Below, piece after piece: positions 8,923-18,003 of a stretch of DNA of 64,000 nucleotides. The DNA is taken from NCBI RefSeq assembly GCF_018760785.1, contig NZ_JAHHZO010000012.1, forward strand, positions 62,001 through 126,000, read 5' to 3'. Each line of letters opens with the position of its first letter. The stretch's first letter is position 1. The position numbers and the translations under genes were made by a program. The stretch comes from Rhizobium sp. CSW-27. GTDB lineage: Bacteria; Pseudomonadota; Alphaproteobacteria; Rhizobiales; Rhizobiaceae. A model generated the notes under the pieces. That model made no database searches and was not told where the DNA came from. It worked only from the letters and a program-made list of their open reading frames with translations.

Positions 8923-11613
8923 TCAGCGGCGCAGCACACCTTTTTCCCGCGCCGTGGTGACGGCGGCGGTGCGGGTGCTGACATTCAGCTTGGTGAAGAT
9001 GTTGCGCAGGTGGAACTTGATCGTATTGTCGCTGAGATCGAGTCTGCGGCCGATTTCCTTGTTGCTGAGGCCGGCGGAAAGCAGTTCCAGCACGCCACGC
9101 TCGCGATCGGTCAGCGCCCCGCCGGGAATGGCGATTTCCGACAGGGTCGCATCGAGCGGCCGGCGCGGCGCCGCGCAGTGCCTCAGGCACTGGTCCAGCC
9201 TCTGACGGGCAATCATCGGGAAGGCGGCATCGGCAGACAGCGCGCGCAGAAGATCCAGGAAGGCCTCGCCCTCCACGCTGAGCACGGCCGGATAATCGGC
9301 AAGCGGCGCCGTCATCATCAGATCGCAAAGCGCCGTCGCCGCCTCCGCCTGCCGCCCCTCGGCGGCGAGAAGGCGGATGCCGACCAGCGACAGTTCCACG
9401 CCGCGCAGCAGATGCGGCTTCTGCTGCTGGTGGGTCTGCAGCCAGTCCAGACATTCGCGGGCTCGCTGAGGCTGGCCCTGCGCCAGATAGAGCCGTGTCC
9501 ACAAAAGCGCTGGCGTGGTGCCGCGCAGGTGGATCGGCAGGGCGTTCAACCGCTCCGACTGGATGAAGACGCGGCCAAAACCGGTGCCTTCGGCGGTGCG
9601 GGCCGCCTGTTCCACATCGCCGGTGCATAGAAGCAGCATGCAGCGCTCGCCATCCACCAGCCGGATCAGCCGCTCGAAGCCGCGCCGCTTGGCGGCCGCC
9701 CGCACGCGGTCGATGGAGGCATGCGCGCCCACCGCATCGCGGCTGAGCCGCAGCACGCGCTGCTGGGCCATGAAGCCGGCGGCCAGCAGGTCGAACCAGG
9801 TATCGTGCCGCTCCAGATGCGGCAGCGCCCAGGCCAGCCGCTCGGCCGCCGCCGCGAGATCGCCACGCATCGAGACCAGTTCGGCCTTCAGCACCTGGCC
9901 GACGGCATCGAGATCGCTGCCGGCGCCGATATTGCTCTGCGCCTCCTCGATCAGCCGGTCATAGGCCTCTTCCGCCTCGGCCGCATCGCCGCCGAAGAAG
10001 GCCGCCTGCCCGACATGGGTGTAGAGATGCATGGCGCCGAAATCCGCGCCGCCATCGCGGAAGGTGCGGATGGCCAGCTGGCCGTAATGGCGCGCCCGCT
10101 CCAGATCGCTGCGGATCAGGAAATTGTAGGAGAGCATGTTGAGCGCCAGCGCCCGGTGGATCAGCTCCAGCCCCTCCTGGCGCATCAGATCGTCTTCCAG
10201 CGCCGCAAGATCGGCGGCGCTGGCGAAATGGTCGAAATAGAGCGACAGCAGCACCTTCACCACGCGCAGATCCGCGGCATAGGCGGGCGAACTGCCGACC
10301 GCGCGCTCGGCAATCGCCAGATAATGGTTGGCCGCCTCCAGCTGCCCCGCCTTCGCGCTGACGACAGAAAGACCGAGGGTCGTCAGCGGAAAGCGCTCCA
10401 GATCGATCTCGCAGGCGTGGGCGCTGATGTTCTGGAACAGCATGGTGCCGCCACGCGTGGTGGCATAGACGCGCCGCCAGCCGCCGGCCGTTTCGACGAT
10501 GCGGGCGGCAAGATCGGCGCTGCCGGCCCACAGCGCATGCCGCACCGCCTGGTCGCAATCGCCCTGCCGCTCGTACCAGCGCGCCGCGCGGCGCAGCGGC
10601 GAAAGCGTGTCATAGCCGCGCCGCTCGGCCATCTGCTTCAGGAAGGTGTTGAACACCGGGTGGGAGCGCATGAAGCCCCCCTGCCCGGCCAGATGCGTGA
10701 TCGGCAGCGCATGCTGGCCCAGCCGTTCCATCACCGCCGCCACATCCGGCTCGTCAATGATAGCGGTAACCAGCTCCCGGCTGCAAGCCGGCAGCGCGGC
10801 CGTCTGCAGCAGGAAGTGCTGGATATCGCCGGGCAGCTGCTGGAACACCTGCTCGGAGAGATAATTGCCCATCTCGACATTGCTGCCGTCGAAGGAGGAC
10901 AGCACCGCTTCCGCCTGCGGCTGTTCGCTGACCAGCAGGCGCACCATCTGCAGCGCCACCGCCCAGCCTTCGGTGCGCCGGTTCAGCTCCTCCACCTGGG
11001 CGGGCGTCAGGCCCAGGCTGCGTTCGGCAAAGAATTCCTGGGCCTCGTCGCTGGAAAAGCCTAGATCGGCCACCGTGATCTGCTTCAGCTCGCCATGCAG
11101 GCGCAGTTGCGACAGCGGAAAGCGCGGCGGGCTGCGCGAGATCAGCACCAGCTTCAGGTGATCAAGGCTGCGATCGGCGAGGATCTTGGCCATCAGCGCC
11201 TCGGTGGCGTCGTTCTGCGCCAGATGATAATCGTCCAGGAACAGCACCAGCGGCCGGGTGATGCGCTTGAGGCGTGTCGCGAGAATGGCAAGCATCGAGG
11301 CGACCGGCAGGCTGCTGGCATCGAGCCCGCGGCTATCCTCCGGCAGCACCTGTTCCAGCGCCTCCAGCAGGGTCAGCAGGAACTGCTGCTGGTCGGCATG
11401 CTCCTGGTCGAGCGCCACCCAGAGGCAGGCAATCCCCTTGGCCGAGAGCGCCTCATACCACTGCTGGCCAAGCGAGGTCTTGCCATAGCCGGCCGAGGCC
11501 ACCACGGTCGTCAGACGGCGCGGGCCGGACCGCTGCAACATCTGCAGCAGACCGCGCCGCCGGATTGGCCTGTGGCCGCTGATCGGTGGTGCGAAACGGT
11601 TTTCATCGCTCAT
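8923..11613 (-). CDS. MalT/LuxR-type STAND transcriptional regulator
   Basis: This 896-aa ATP-dependent regulator is about the size of MalT (about 900 aa). The N-terminal NTPase has a P-loop, ASAGYGKTS (39-47), and a Walker B-like LVLFLDDYHLAQ near residue 120. A long helical TPR-like sensor region follows. The C-terminus (about 835-896) is a LuxR helix-turn-helix (LTDRERGVLELLSAGLSNKE, then TIKFHLRNIFTKLNVSTRT). I chose the ATG at 11613 because the upstream extension lacks family sequence. MalT-like proteins oligomerise on ligand and activate transcription. Adjacency to hyuB suggests control of the hydantoinase-transport operon. Confidence 0.9.
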   Translation of the reverse strand: MSDENRFAPPISGHRPIRRRGLLQMLQRSGPRRLTTVVASAGYGKTSLGQQWYEALSAKGIACLWVALDQEHADQQQFLLTLLEALEQVLPEDSRGLDASSLPVASMLAILATRLKRITRPLVLFLDDYHLAQNDATEALMAKILADRSLDHLKLVLISRSPPRFPLSQLRLHGELKQITVADLGFSSDEAQEFFAERSLGLTPAQVEELNRRTEGWAVALQMVRLLVSEQPQAEAVLSSFDGSNVEMGNYLSEQVFQQLPGDIQHFLLQTAALPACSRELVTAIIDEPDVAAVMERLGQHALPITHLAGQGGFMRSHPVFNTFLKQMAERRGYDTLSPLRRAARWYERQGDCDQAVRHALWAGSADLAARIVETAGGWRRVYATTRGGTMLFQNISAHACEIDLERFPLTTLGLSVVSAKAGQLEAANHYLAIAERAVGSSPAYAADLRVVKVLLSLYFDHFASAADLAALEDDLMRQEGLELIHRALALNMLSYNFLIRSDLERARHYGQLAIRTFRDGGADFGAMHLYTHVGQAAFFGGDAAEAEEAYDRLIEEAQSNIGAGSDLDAVGQVLKAELVSMRGDLAAAAERLAWALPHLERHDTWFDLLAAGFMAQQRVLRLSRDAVGAHASIDRVRAAAKRRGFERLIRLVDGERCMLLLCTGDVEQAARTAEGTGFGRVFIQSERLNALPIHLRGTTPALLWTRLYLAQGQPQRARECLDWLQTHQQQKPHLLRGVELSLVGIRLLAAEGRQAEAATALCDLMMTAPLADYPAVLSVEGEAFLDLLRALSADAAFPMIARQRLDQCLRHCAAPRRPLDATLSEIAIPGGALTDRERGVLELLSAGLSNKEIGRRLDLSDNTIKFHLRNIFTKLNVSTRTAAVTTAREKGVLRR

Positions 11614-12012
11614 GGCGACAGCTTGCGGCGTGCGATGGCAAATGGCAAGTTGGCCAGACGCGCGAAATGCAGGTAACACCATGCAAACCCTGAAGAACTC
11701 ATGGGTTTTCGCGACCGAAATCCACGATTGTTTCGCACGATCGTGATGCCTTCCACAGCATCGGCTGCGGCAAGCACCGCCTGCGACCGGTAATTGCCGG
11801 CAAAATTACCGGAAAAATACCGGAAATTTCACCCGGACGCCAAACCGATCCGACAGCACAGGCAGGGCAGAAGCCCCCCCAACCTGACGCAGGCGCGAGG
11901 CCGGCCATGGCTGCCTGACGGATGCAATATGGCCCCCCCGAGCATGGCGGCGATCCGGACGCCCCCGCGTCAGACGAACGCGGCAACGGCGCACTCGCCC
12001 GGGCGGCAATGT
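11614..12012. other. Intergenic region upstream of the MalT-type regulator
   Basis: I see no convincing gene in these 399 bp. There is a perfect 10-bp palindrome CACGATCGTG at 11736-11745. At 11788-11830 the unit ACCGG(A/T)AA recurs, spaced roughly every 12-17 bp, with a related GCCGGCAA between copies. Both are candidates for regulator binding at the minus-strand promoter. Confidence 0.4.
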
Positions 12013-12501
12013 TCAGCGGCGGCGCGGAAGCGGTCGCTGCACGTGGCGGCCTGCGCCCTGCGCGTCGGATTTCTGGGTCTGGGCGCAATAGACGGCAAGG
12101 CCGCCAAGGGCAGCGGCGCCCGAAATCGCCCCGGCCGTTGCGATATCGCCGGCCATGGCGAAACCGAAGGCGGCGCCGATGACGGTGGCTGCCGCGACGG
12201 TGGCAAACAGCATCTGCAGGAACAGCGGCGGCAAGGCGCCGCTGCGCCGCACGACCGGTGCGGCATGTACGCCATAACGGGCATAGCGGCCCGCCACATG
12301 CTCGCGATATCGGTCCTGATCGGTCTCGCGGCGTGTGGCAAACAGATCACGCCCGACAAAGGCAAACACCGCCCAGAGGACGAGGCTGCCGCACACGATG
12401 GTTTCCAGCGCCAGCTGATACTGACCGGTGACCACGGCGGCAACGAATGCGACCTCGAAGACGGCCGCGACAAGAAGAAGCACGGCCGCTGGGCTTTTCA
12501 T
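12013..12501 (-). CDS. Small integral membrane protein of unknown function
   Basis: This 162-aa protein (start MKSPAAVLLLVAAVFEVAFV) has four likely hydrophobic helices (about 5-25, 30-50, 95-115 and 120-142), separated by a charged loop rich in Arg and Tyr (RETDQDRYREHVAGRYARYG). The C-terminal tail is basic (GRHVQRPLPRRR). I do not recognise the family. Its start codon overlaps the stop of the EAL gene (ATGA), so it is translationally coupled and is likely a membrane partner or output of that gene. Confidence 0.72.
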   Translation of the reverse strand: MKSPAAVLLLVAAVFEVAFVAAVVTGQYQLALETIVCGSLVLWAVFAFVGRDLFATRRETDQDRYREHVAGRYARYGVHAAPVVRRSGALPPLFLQMLFATVAAATVIGAAFGFAMAGDIATAGAISGAAALGGLAVYCAQTQKSDAQGAGRHVQRPLPRRR

Positions 12502-13652
12502 CGGGCGGCCCCTGCCCGGGCCAGAACCCGTCGGGGTTCCATGCGCGGCTCAAGCGGCGGCAGGCGCCGTTCCAGCGGCGCGGCATTGATATGCGGCCGG
12601 CCGAACAGGAAACCCTGCACCCATTCGGCGCCGGCAGCCCTGGCACCCGCCAGGTCGACATCGCATTCCACCGCGCCGACCACCACCTGGTCAGCCACAT
12701 GGCGGGCGAGCGAAATCAGATGGCCGAGCAGCTGCGGCGCATCGGAACCGCGGGTGCGGATGCGGCCGGCATCGATCTTGATGATGTTGAAACGCGTATG
12801 GCGCGCATAGCCGATCGAGCTGAAGCCCGTGCCGAAATCATCAAGCGCCACGCGGCAGCCGGCCTGCTGCACATGCCCGACGAAATCGATGACCGTCTCG
12901 AAGCTGTAGGGGCGGCCCGTTTCGGAAATTTCGATCACCAGCCGGTGGCCGATACCCGCATCGCTGAGGATGCGCGGGAAGGTGACGCGCCACCACAGAT
13001 CGACGGAGGCGGACAGGACCGACATGTTGCAGCCGAGCACGGCATCCGGACGGCGGCGCAGCTCCTCGATCACCGCTTCGGCGATCTTGCGATCGAAGAC
13101 GCGGGTGAGGCCGAGACGCTCCAGCGCCGGACCATAGACGGCAGGCATCACAACGCGGCCGTCCTCGTCGCTGAGGCGCACGACGCATTCGCTGTAGAGA
13201 ACATCGCTCTCGTCGCCGGCGCGGCAGACGGGCTGCTCCACCAGCGCGAAGCGGGCATTGAACAGCGCATCATAGGCAAGCGCGGCGGCGCTCATGTCGA
13301 TGCGGTAATCCTGCGCGCTGTTCTGCGAGGCGGTGCGGCGCTCGGCGGCAAGGTCCGGAAGGGTGGTGGCATGGCTGAGCGCCACGACGATGCGGTTGTT
13401 GCCCACCGCGATCGGCAGGCTCGCGACGCTGCAGATCGCTTCGTCGACGCGCGACCAGATGGGCATGCCATCGGCGAAATCGAAGGGCGAGGCGGCAAGG
13501 CCCCAGGGTTCGACGGCGAAAGGCACGTGCAGCGCACGCTCCATCCGGCGCGACACCTCGGCCAGCACGCGGGCGGCAACACCTTCACCGAAATGCGAGG
13601 AGATGTCGTCGAGATTGTCAATGACAATGAAAACAGAACCGGACGCGTTCAT
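12498..13652 (-). CDS. EAL-domain protein (cyclic-di-GMP phosphodiesterase-like) with degenerate N-terminal domain
   Basis: This 384-aa cytoplasmic protein has no membrane segment. The C-terminal half is an EAL domain with NMS, VIEISETG, LDDFGTGFSS, IIKID and VQGFLFGRP motifs. These cover most metal- and substrate-binding residues of c-di-GMP phosphodiesterases. The signature EAL(V/L)R itself reads ECVVR, so the Glu is retained but A-L is replaced. The N-terminal about 150 residues look like a GGDEF-type fold without the GGDEF loop. The start ATG at 13652 overlaps the stop of the small gene upstream by 4 bp, and its own stop overlaps the membrane protein gene. It is probably active as a phosphodiesterase, but a sensor role is possible. 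Confidence 0.85.
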   Translation of the reverse strand: MNASGSVFIVIDNLDDISSHFGEGVAARVLAEVSRRMERALHVPFAVEPWGLAASPFDFADGMPIWSRVDEAICSVASLPIAVGNNRIVVALSHATTLPDLAAERRTASQNSAQDYRIDMSAAALAYDALFNARFALVEQPVCRAGDESDVLYSECVVRLSDEDGRVVMPAVYGPALERLGLTRVFDRKIAEAVIEELRRRPDAVLGCNMSVLSASVDLWWRVTFPRILSDAGIGHRLVIEISETGRPYSFETVIDFVGHVQQAGCRVALDDFGTGFSSIGYARHTRFNIIKIDAGRIRTRGSDAPQLLGHLISLARHVADQVVVGAVECDVDLAGARAAGAEWVQGFLFGRPHINAAPLERRLPPLEPRMEPRRVLARAGAAR

Positions 13653-13864
13653 GAAGAGCGGCTCCAGCTGATCATGTAGACGCTGCCGGACACGCCACCG
13701 GCATAGCAAACAGCGCCGTTTACTTCATTGGCGAACGGTCTGAAGACGCCGTTCAACGTACCAGAGAAGTTGACCGCTTTCCGGTCCGAGTAGGGCTTGT
13801 GCCGAAACATTGCACTTTCACCATACCCCGGATCACAGCCATCATAGCTGATCTCACCCTGCAT
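13649..13864 (-). CDS. Small protein of unknown function, coupled to the EAL gene
   Basis: This 71-aa frame starts MQGEISYDGCDPGYGESAMF and ends MISWSRSS. The ATG at 13864 has AAAGGA 8-13 nt upstream, better than the in-frame TTG at 13894, which has none. Its TGA overlaps the EAL start (ATGA), the same geometry as the next gene pair, which supports real translation. It is rich in Gly, Ser and aromatic residues, has two Cys, and shows no signal peptide or membrane helix. Third-position GC is lower than in neighbouring genes. I do not recognise a family. Confidence 0.6.
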   Translation of the reverse strand: MQGEISYDGCDPGYGESAMFRHKPYSDRKAVNFSGTLNGVFRPFANEVNGAVCYAGGVSGSVYMISWSRSS

Positions 13865-14823
13865 CAAGGGATCCTTTTCCGTCGGTGATTTCAATCAGGA
13901 AACTGTTAGATTTCCAATCCTTTTTGCGTCAGCAGATCAATCAAAAAACCTGACTATTTTGTACAAGACCGCGTCGTTTATTGTCAATGGTCGCAACTAT
14001 ATTCGCAAGGCAGTATCTGAACAAAAAATCGACGTTGAACACTCCATGGGCAATGCAAAGGCAAGTCCAAATCCTGCCGACAAAGCAGAAACTCCGCCCC
14101 GTTCGGCAAGAACCGGCCTGTCGCGCACCGGTTCCTCGGACTTTTCTATACCGTAACTCCTTCAGGAATCGTTAACAGATCCTTTGCAGGCCTATCGCGC
14201 ACTAATTTAGAATTATTCAATAGGGTCAATGCGTTCGCAACGACACACTTATTCGGAACTGGCGGCGGTCTACAGCATCGGAATCCGATTGAAAAGCCAT
14301 TTTTGCGGCGATTGGCGAGGGCCGGGACGGGAAGGACCATATGGATCGCTCCGATGCGCGCGCAGGACGTGGCCTATACCTTGGCGCGGCGACTCTGTCC
14401 TCGACGCGCCCTGCCCGAAACAGAGTCTCGCCGGAGAATTACTTGGCGGCGATATCAGTAAACGCAAAGTAAATCCACGCAGCCGCTGCCGACACAGCGA
14501 ATGAAGGCAGGAATGGCAGCCTCTCCTGACTCTGGCGAAGCGGGCACAAGACAATAGAAAGCGGTCTTCGGACCAAAATGAGACGCTAATGCGGCGAGAG
14601 TTGAATCGGGATGGGACGTTTCGTCAGCCGGGGGCAGCGGGCCTGCGACAGGCTGCGGGTAGTCTGTCCATTTTGGCACGATGAATAGCCTGCTATCCGA
14701 GCCGAACCGGTGCGACATGCAGGGCGCCGGACAGAGGTGGCGAAAGGCCGCAATACACGTTGCAGTGGTTGTCACGACAACGAGGCCGGATCTGCCTCCG
14801 CGATGCATCCGACGCCTGCGGAC

Positions 14824-14847
14824 ATTAAAAATTCGCGCTTTGCGCGA
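14824..14847 (-). terminator. Candidate intrinsic terminator of the GH25 gene
   Basis: On the minus strand TCGCGC-AAA-GCGCGA is followed by ATTTTTAA, a short GC stem plus U-tract. It lies about 200 nt downstream of the lysozyme stop codon at 15044. Confidence 0.5.
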
Positions 14848-14897
14848 TTTTCCGCAGGGTAATGCAGGCACTGCGGGCATTTTGCGCAAAGGGAATT

Positions 14898-14926
14898 GCG
14901 GTGATTCGTCCGCCTCGAATCACCGC
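14898..14926. other. Perfect 11-bp stem-loop
   Basis: GCGGTGATTCG and CGAATCACCGC pair perfectly around a 7-nt loop. It sits in the 3' untranslated region of the minus-strand lysozyme gene, ahead of the U-tract terminator, and may stabilise the transcript end. Confidence 0.5.
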
Positions 14927-15043
14927 CGTCCTCGTGGACTGGGCGAATCATGGCAGGCGAAGCTTGCACGAAGCTGTCATGCGCGTGCCGGCGGCCCGGA
15001 AACCGGGGCGGCCATGGCATGTGCCGACGCGACGGCGCGGCCG

Positions 15044-16246
15044 TCAGCCGGAGCGGCCATTGCCCACCCAGCGATGCCATTCCTCCTCCGACCCGCGGAA
15101 CACGTTGAGGTCGATCTTGCCGTCGACACCCTGCGACAGGCCGGAGCCGGAATATTGCCAGAACAGCCAGTTGCGGCCCGGATAGACCTTGGAGGGATGC
15201 GCCGCCACCGAGCGCAGCCAGAAGTGATGGTTCGGGAAGGCGCCGCGCAGATGGTCCTCGTAGAAGTCCGGGGCGGTGTAGATGATCGGCCGCTTGCCGT
15301 AATGGCGCTCCAGCCGGTCCATGAACACCTGCATCTTTTCGCGCACCAGCGCGGTGCTGAGCCGGCGCTTGCAGGCGGAGTCGCCATTATATTCGACATC
15401 GATCACCGGCGGCAGCGCGGACGGATCGCGCGGCACGTTGCGGATGAACCATTCCGCCTGCTCGCTTGCCACGCGGCACCAGTAGAAGAAGTGATAGGCG
15501 CCGCGCTTGATGCCGGCCGCATGCGCGCCGCGCCAGTTGTCGCGGAACATCGGATCCAGGTGATCGCCGCCATCGGTCGCCTTGATGTAGGCAAAGTTGG
15601 CGCCCTGGGTGCGCAGCGTCGGCCAGTCGATCTCGCCCTGCCAGCGCGAAACGTCCACGCCGTGCACGGCATGATTGCGGGGCGAGGCGCGACCGAAATT
15701 GATCGGCTTGGCATCCTTGAAGCGGTGGCGATAGATCCTTTCGCGCACGATGGCCGGCTGGGCCGGAACCGAGGGCACGGCAAAGGCGACCGGCCGTTCC
15801 AGAGGCACCGGCATGCCTGTGGCCGGCACCCCGCCCTGGAATGCGCGCGGCTGCGGCACGGCACCCGCCCAGGCCAGCGCATCCGGATGCTGCGAGGCAT
15901 CCGCCACCTCCACCGGCCGGGCCGGCCGGTTCATGTCGCCGGCGGGTCCGGTCAGCTCGCCTTCAACCTGTGCAAAGCCCGGCGTGGAGATTGCCTGCGG
16001 AAGTCGCCCCTTCTTTGCCTGTGCCATCTGTGCGGCGGCCTGCGGCATCGCCGCCGGCGGCAGCGGCGCGGCCACCGAAGGCCCCTCCCCCACCGAAGCG
16101 ACGGGGGCCGGCGGCGTCATCGCGGCAATGGCGCCGGTCGTCTCGTCGGAGGGACCGATCGACAGCACGTCTTCGGTGCCGCTGGCGCGGCATCCGCCGA
16201 TCACGAGGCAGGCGAGCAGGATGGACGAAAGGGCAGAAAGACGCAT
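15044..16246 (-). CDS. GH25 lysozyme-like lipoprotein
   Basis: This 400-aa exported muramidase-like protein has a signal peptide ending in a lipobox (LLACLVIGGC, Cys at about 19), which predicts lipid anchoring. A Pro/Ala-rich low-complexity linker of about 160 residues separates this from a C-terminal GH25 domain (about 190-395). Visible motifs are HGVDVSRWQGEIDW, which contains the conserved Asp, and PPVIDVEYNGD, which contains the catalytic Asp/Glu pair, plus NWLFWQYSGSG. GH25 enzymes cleave the beta-1,4 bond of peptidoglycan between MurNAc and GlcNAc. It probably acts in cell-wall remodelling. It stands alone, with hairpins downstream. Confidence 0.9.
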   Translation of the reverse strand: MRLSALSSILLACLVIGGCRASGTEDVLSIGPSDETTGAIAAMTPPAPVASVGEGPSVAAPLPPAAMPQAAAQMAQAKKGRLPQAISTPGFAQVEGELTGPAGDMNRPARPVEVADASQHPDALAWAGAVPQPRAFQGGVPATGMPVPLERPVAFAVPSVPAQPAIVRERIYRHRFKDAKPINFGRASPRNHAVHGVDVSRWQGEIDWPTLRTQGANFAYIKATDGGDHLDPMFRDNWRGAHAAGIKRGAYHFFYWCRVASEQAEWFIRNVPRDPSALPPVIDVEYNGDSACKRRLSTALVREKMQVFMDRLERHYGKRPIIYTAPDFYEDHLRGAFPNHHFWLRSVAAHPSKVYPGRNWLFWQYSGSGLSQGVDGKIDLNVFRGSEEEWHRWVGNGRSG

Positions 16247-16534
16247 GGGACCCAGAACTCTTTACGCGCGTGTCTCGCCGCGACGCGATCCCGCATGGAT
16301 CGCCCGCGGCAAATGCTAACAGAGTTTTACCGTAAAATGCTGAATGCAATCTTTACACCGCGGCGACGCGGCCACCTGCCGCAGCCCTTTACGGCGGGGA
16401 ACAGAGGGGCCCCTCCCCTGCCGCGGCGACGGCGCGGTGGCAGCGCACCACAGAAGAGGCCCCTTCCCTCTTCCCGCGCCCGGGAGCCGCCGCCCCACCT
16501 TTATCCGCTCCCGTCCCGTCGTCCGGGCGGCGCC

Positions 16535-17920
16535 TCAGCGCTGCCCGTCGGCAAGCACCGCCTCGATGGCAAGGCCCGCGGCAAGGATGGCGCGGTCCTG
16601 CATCGGCAGGCCCGCCACCATCAGGCCGACCGGAGCTTCGCCCGGCGCTTGGCAGGGCAGCGACAGGCCGCAGCCATCAAGGAAGTTGATGAGGGTCGAA
16701 TTGCGCAGAACCAGACCGTTGGCGGCGAAGAAGGCGGCATCATCGGCGAGTAGCGGCGCGATTTCCGGCGCAATCACCGGCACGGTCGGCAGGATCACCG
16801 CATCGTATCCGCCAAGGCGGCGCATCACCCGCGCCTGCCAGTCGGCGCGCGCGGCAAGCGCCTCCAGGTAATCGGCGGCCGAAAGTTCGCGCCCGCGCAG
16901 GATGCGCGCCCTGACCCGCGGATCATAGGTATCGCCAGCCTTTTCCAGCAGTTCTCGGTGCCAGAAATAGGCCTCCGGCGCGACCAGACCGCCGCGGCCA
17001 TAGATGCCGGCCACTTCGGAAAATTCCGGCACCTCGATCTCGGCGAGGATGGCGCCGGCCGCAGCAAGGCGCGACAGCGTGCGGGCAAAGACGGCACTGA
17101 CCGTCGCGTCCATGGCGTCCAGCACGACGGTCTGCGGCACGGCAAGACGGAGCCCGCGGATCGGCAGCGGTGCCGGCACCCCCTGCCCTTCGCCGGAAAT
17201 CACCGCGTCGATCAGCGCGCAGCAGGCGACGCTGCGCGCCAGCGGCCCGATCGAATCGAGCGAGGTGGAGAGCGGCACCACGCCCGCCGTCGAGACGCGC
17301 CGCGCCGTCGGCTTGAAGCCCGTCAGGCCGCACAGCGCAGACGGAATGCGGATCGAACCACCCGTATCGGTGCCGATCGCGGCAATCGCCATGCCATCCG
17401 TCACGGAGACGGCGGCACCCGAGGAAGAGCCGCCCGGCACGCGGCCGGTGGCACGGTCGAAGGGGTTCTTCGGCGTGCCGTAATGCGGATTGATGCCGAT
17501 GCCGGAAAAGGCGAACTCACTCATATTGGTGGTGCCGGTGATGACCGCGCCCGCCGCGATCAGCCGCTGCACGACCGGCGCATCGGCAGCAGCCGGCGGA
17601 TGGTCTTTCAGCGCCACGGACCCCGCCAGCGTCGTTTCGCCGGCCAGATCGAACAGATCCTTCACCGAGATCGGCAGGCCCTCCAGCGCTGACCGCACAT
17701 GGCCGCCCGCGCGGATGGCATCGGAGGCCTCCGCCAGTTTCCGGGCACGCTGATCGTTGCGCCGGACATGGACCCGCGCGCCCTCCCCTTCCGGATCGTT
17801 GATCCGCGCCAGCGCCGCCTCCGTCAGCTGCCGGGCCGTGACAAGCCCCTCCTTCAGCGCCGCGGCGGCGGATTCGACGGTGGCGGAATGATCGGAAAAG
17901 GCGGGTGAGGACGATGTCAT
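16535..17920 (-). CDS. Amidase-signature family amidohydrolase
   Basis: This 461-aa protein starts at the ATG at 17920 (MTSSSPAFSDHSATVESAAA). The long in-frame extension upstream runs through a palindromic repeat and is rejected. The catalytic Ser-cisSer-Lys triad is present: Lys in LPISVKDLFD, cis-Ser in GGSSSGAAVS, and the nucleophile in DTGGSIRIPS. The family hydrolyses carboxamides, including aryl and short-chain amides, indoleacetamide, malonamide and others, so the substrate is open. It lies downstream of pcaR on the same strand, with a 300-bp gap that contains a perfect palindrome and a repeat, so it probably has its own promoter. Confidence 0.9.
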   Translation of the reverse strand: MTSSSPAFSDHSATVESAAAALKEGLVTARQLTEAALARINDPEGEGARVHVRRNDQRARKLAEASDAIRAGGHVRSALEGLPISVKDLFDLAGETTLAGSVALKDHPPAAADAPVVQRLIAAGAVITGTTNMSEFAFSGIGINPHYGTPKNPFDRATGRVPGGSSSGAAVSVTDGMAIAAIGTDTGGSIRIPSALCGLTGFKPTARRVSTAGVVPLSTSLDSIGPLARSVACCALIDAVISGEGQGVPAPLPIRGLRLAVPQTVVLDAMDATVSAVFARTLSRLAAAGAILAEIEVPEFSEVAGIYGRGGLVAPEAYFWHRELLEKAGDTYDPRVRARILRGRELSAADYLEALAARADWQARVMRRLGGYDAVILPTVPVIAPEIAPLLADDAAFFAANGLVLRNSTLINFLDGCGLSLPCQAPGEAPVGLMVAGLPMQDRAILAAGLAIEAVLADGQR

Positions 17921-18003
17921 GAGCGGCAACCGGATTGCGGGATGAAGGGGCCGCCATCCTTGAATGTTTCGGCGCGGCGCGCAAGGTGGCAGAGCGTGGC
18001 AGC

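Larger units (their letters stand above)
13865..15043. other. Long gene-poor region between the EAL operon and the lysozyme gene
   Basis: I see no convincing gene in these 1.18 kb. The first 400 bp (about 13895-14300) are clearly less GC-rich than the rest of the window. A GAACCGG/CCGGTTC hairpin lies at 14110-14134. Open frames here have poor codon bias and no ribosome binding site. Two stronger hairpins near the right end (14824-14847 and 14898-14926) belong to the lysozyme transcript. Confidence 0.5.

Noticed and set aside
11699..12088. A 129-residue minus-strand frame upstream of the MalT-type regulator
   Set aside because: Pro/Arg/Ala-rich low-complexity translation, no ribosome site, overlaps the end of the membrane protein gene.
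14455..14889. A 144-residue minus-strand frame in the gene-poor gap
   Set aside because: No ribosome binding site, poor codon bias and no domain. It runs through the hairpin that looks like the lysozyme terminator.
14681..16753. A 690-residue plus-strand open frame
   Set aside because: Mostly antisense to the GH25 lysozyme gene, with low-complexity, basic translation.
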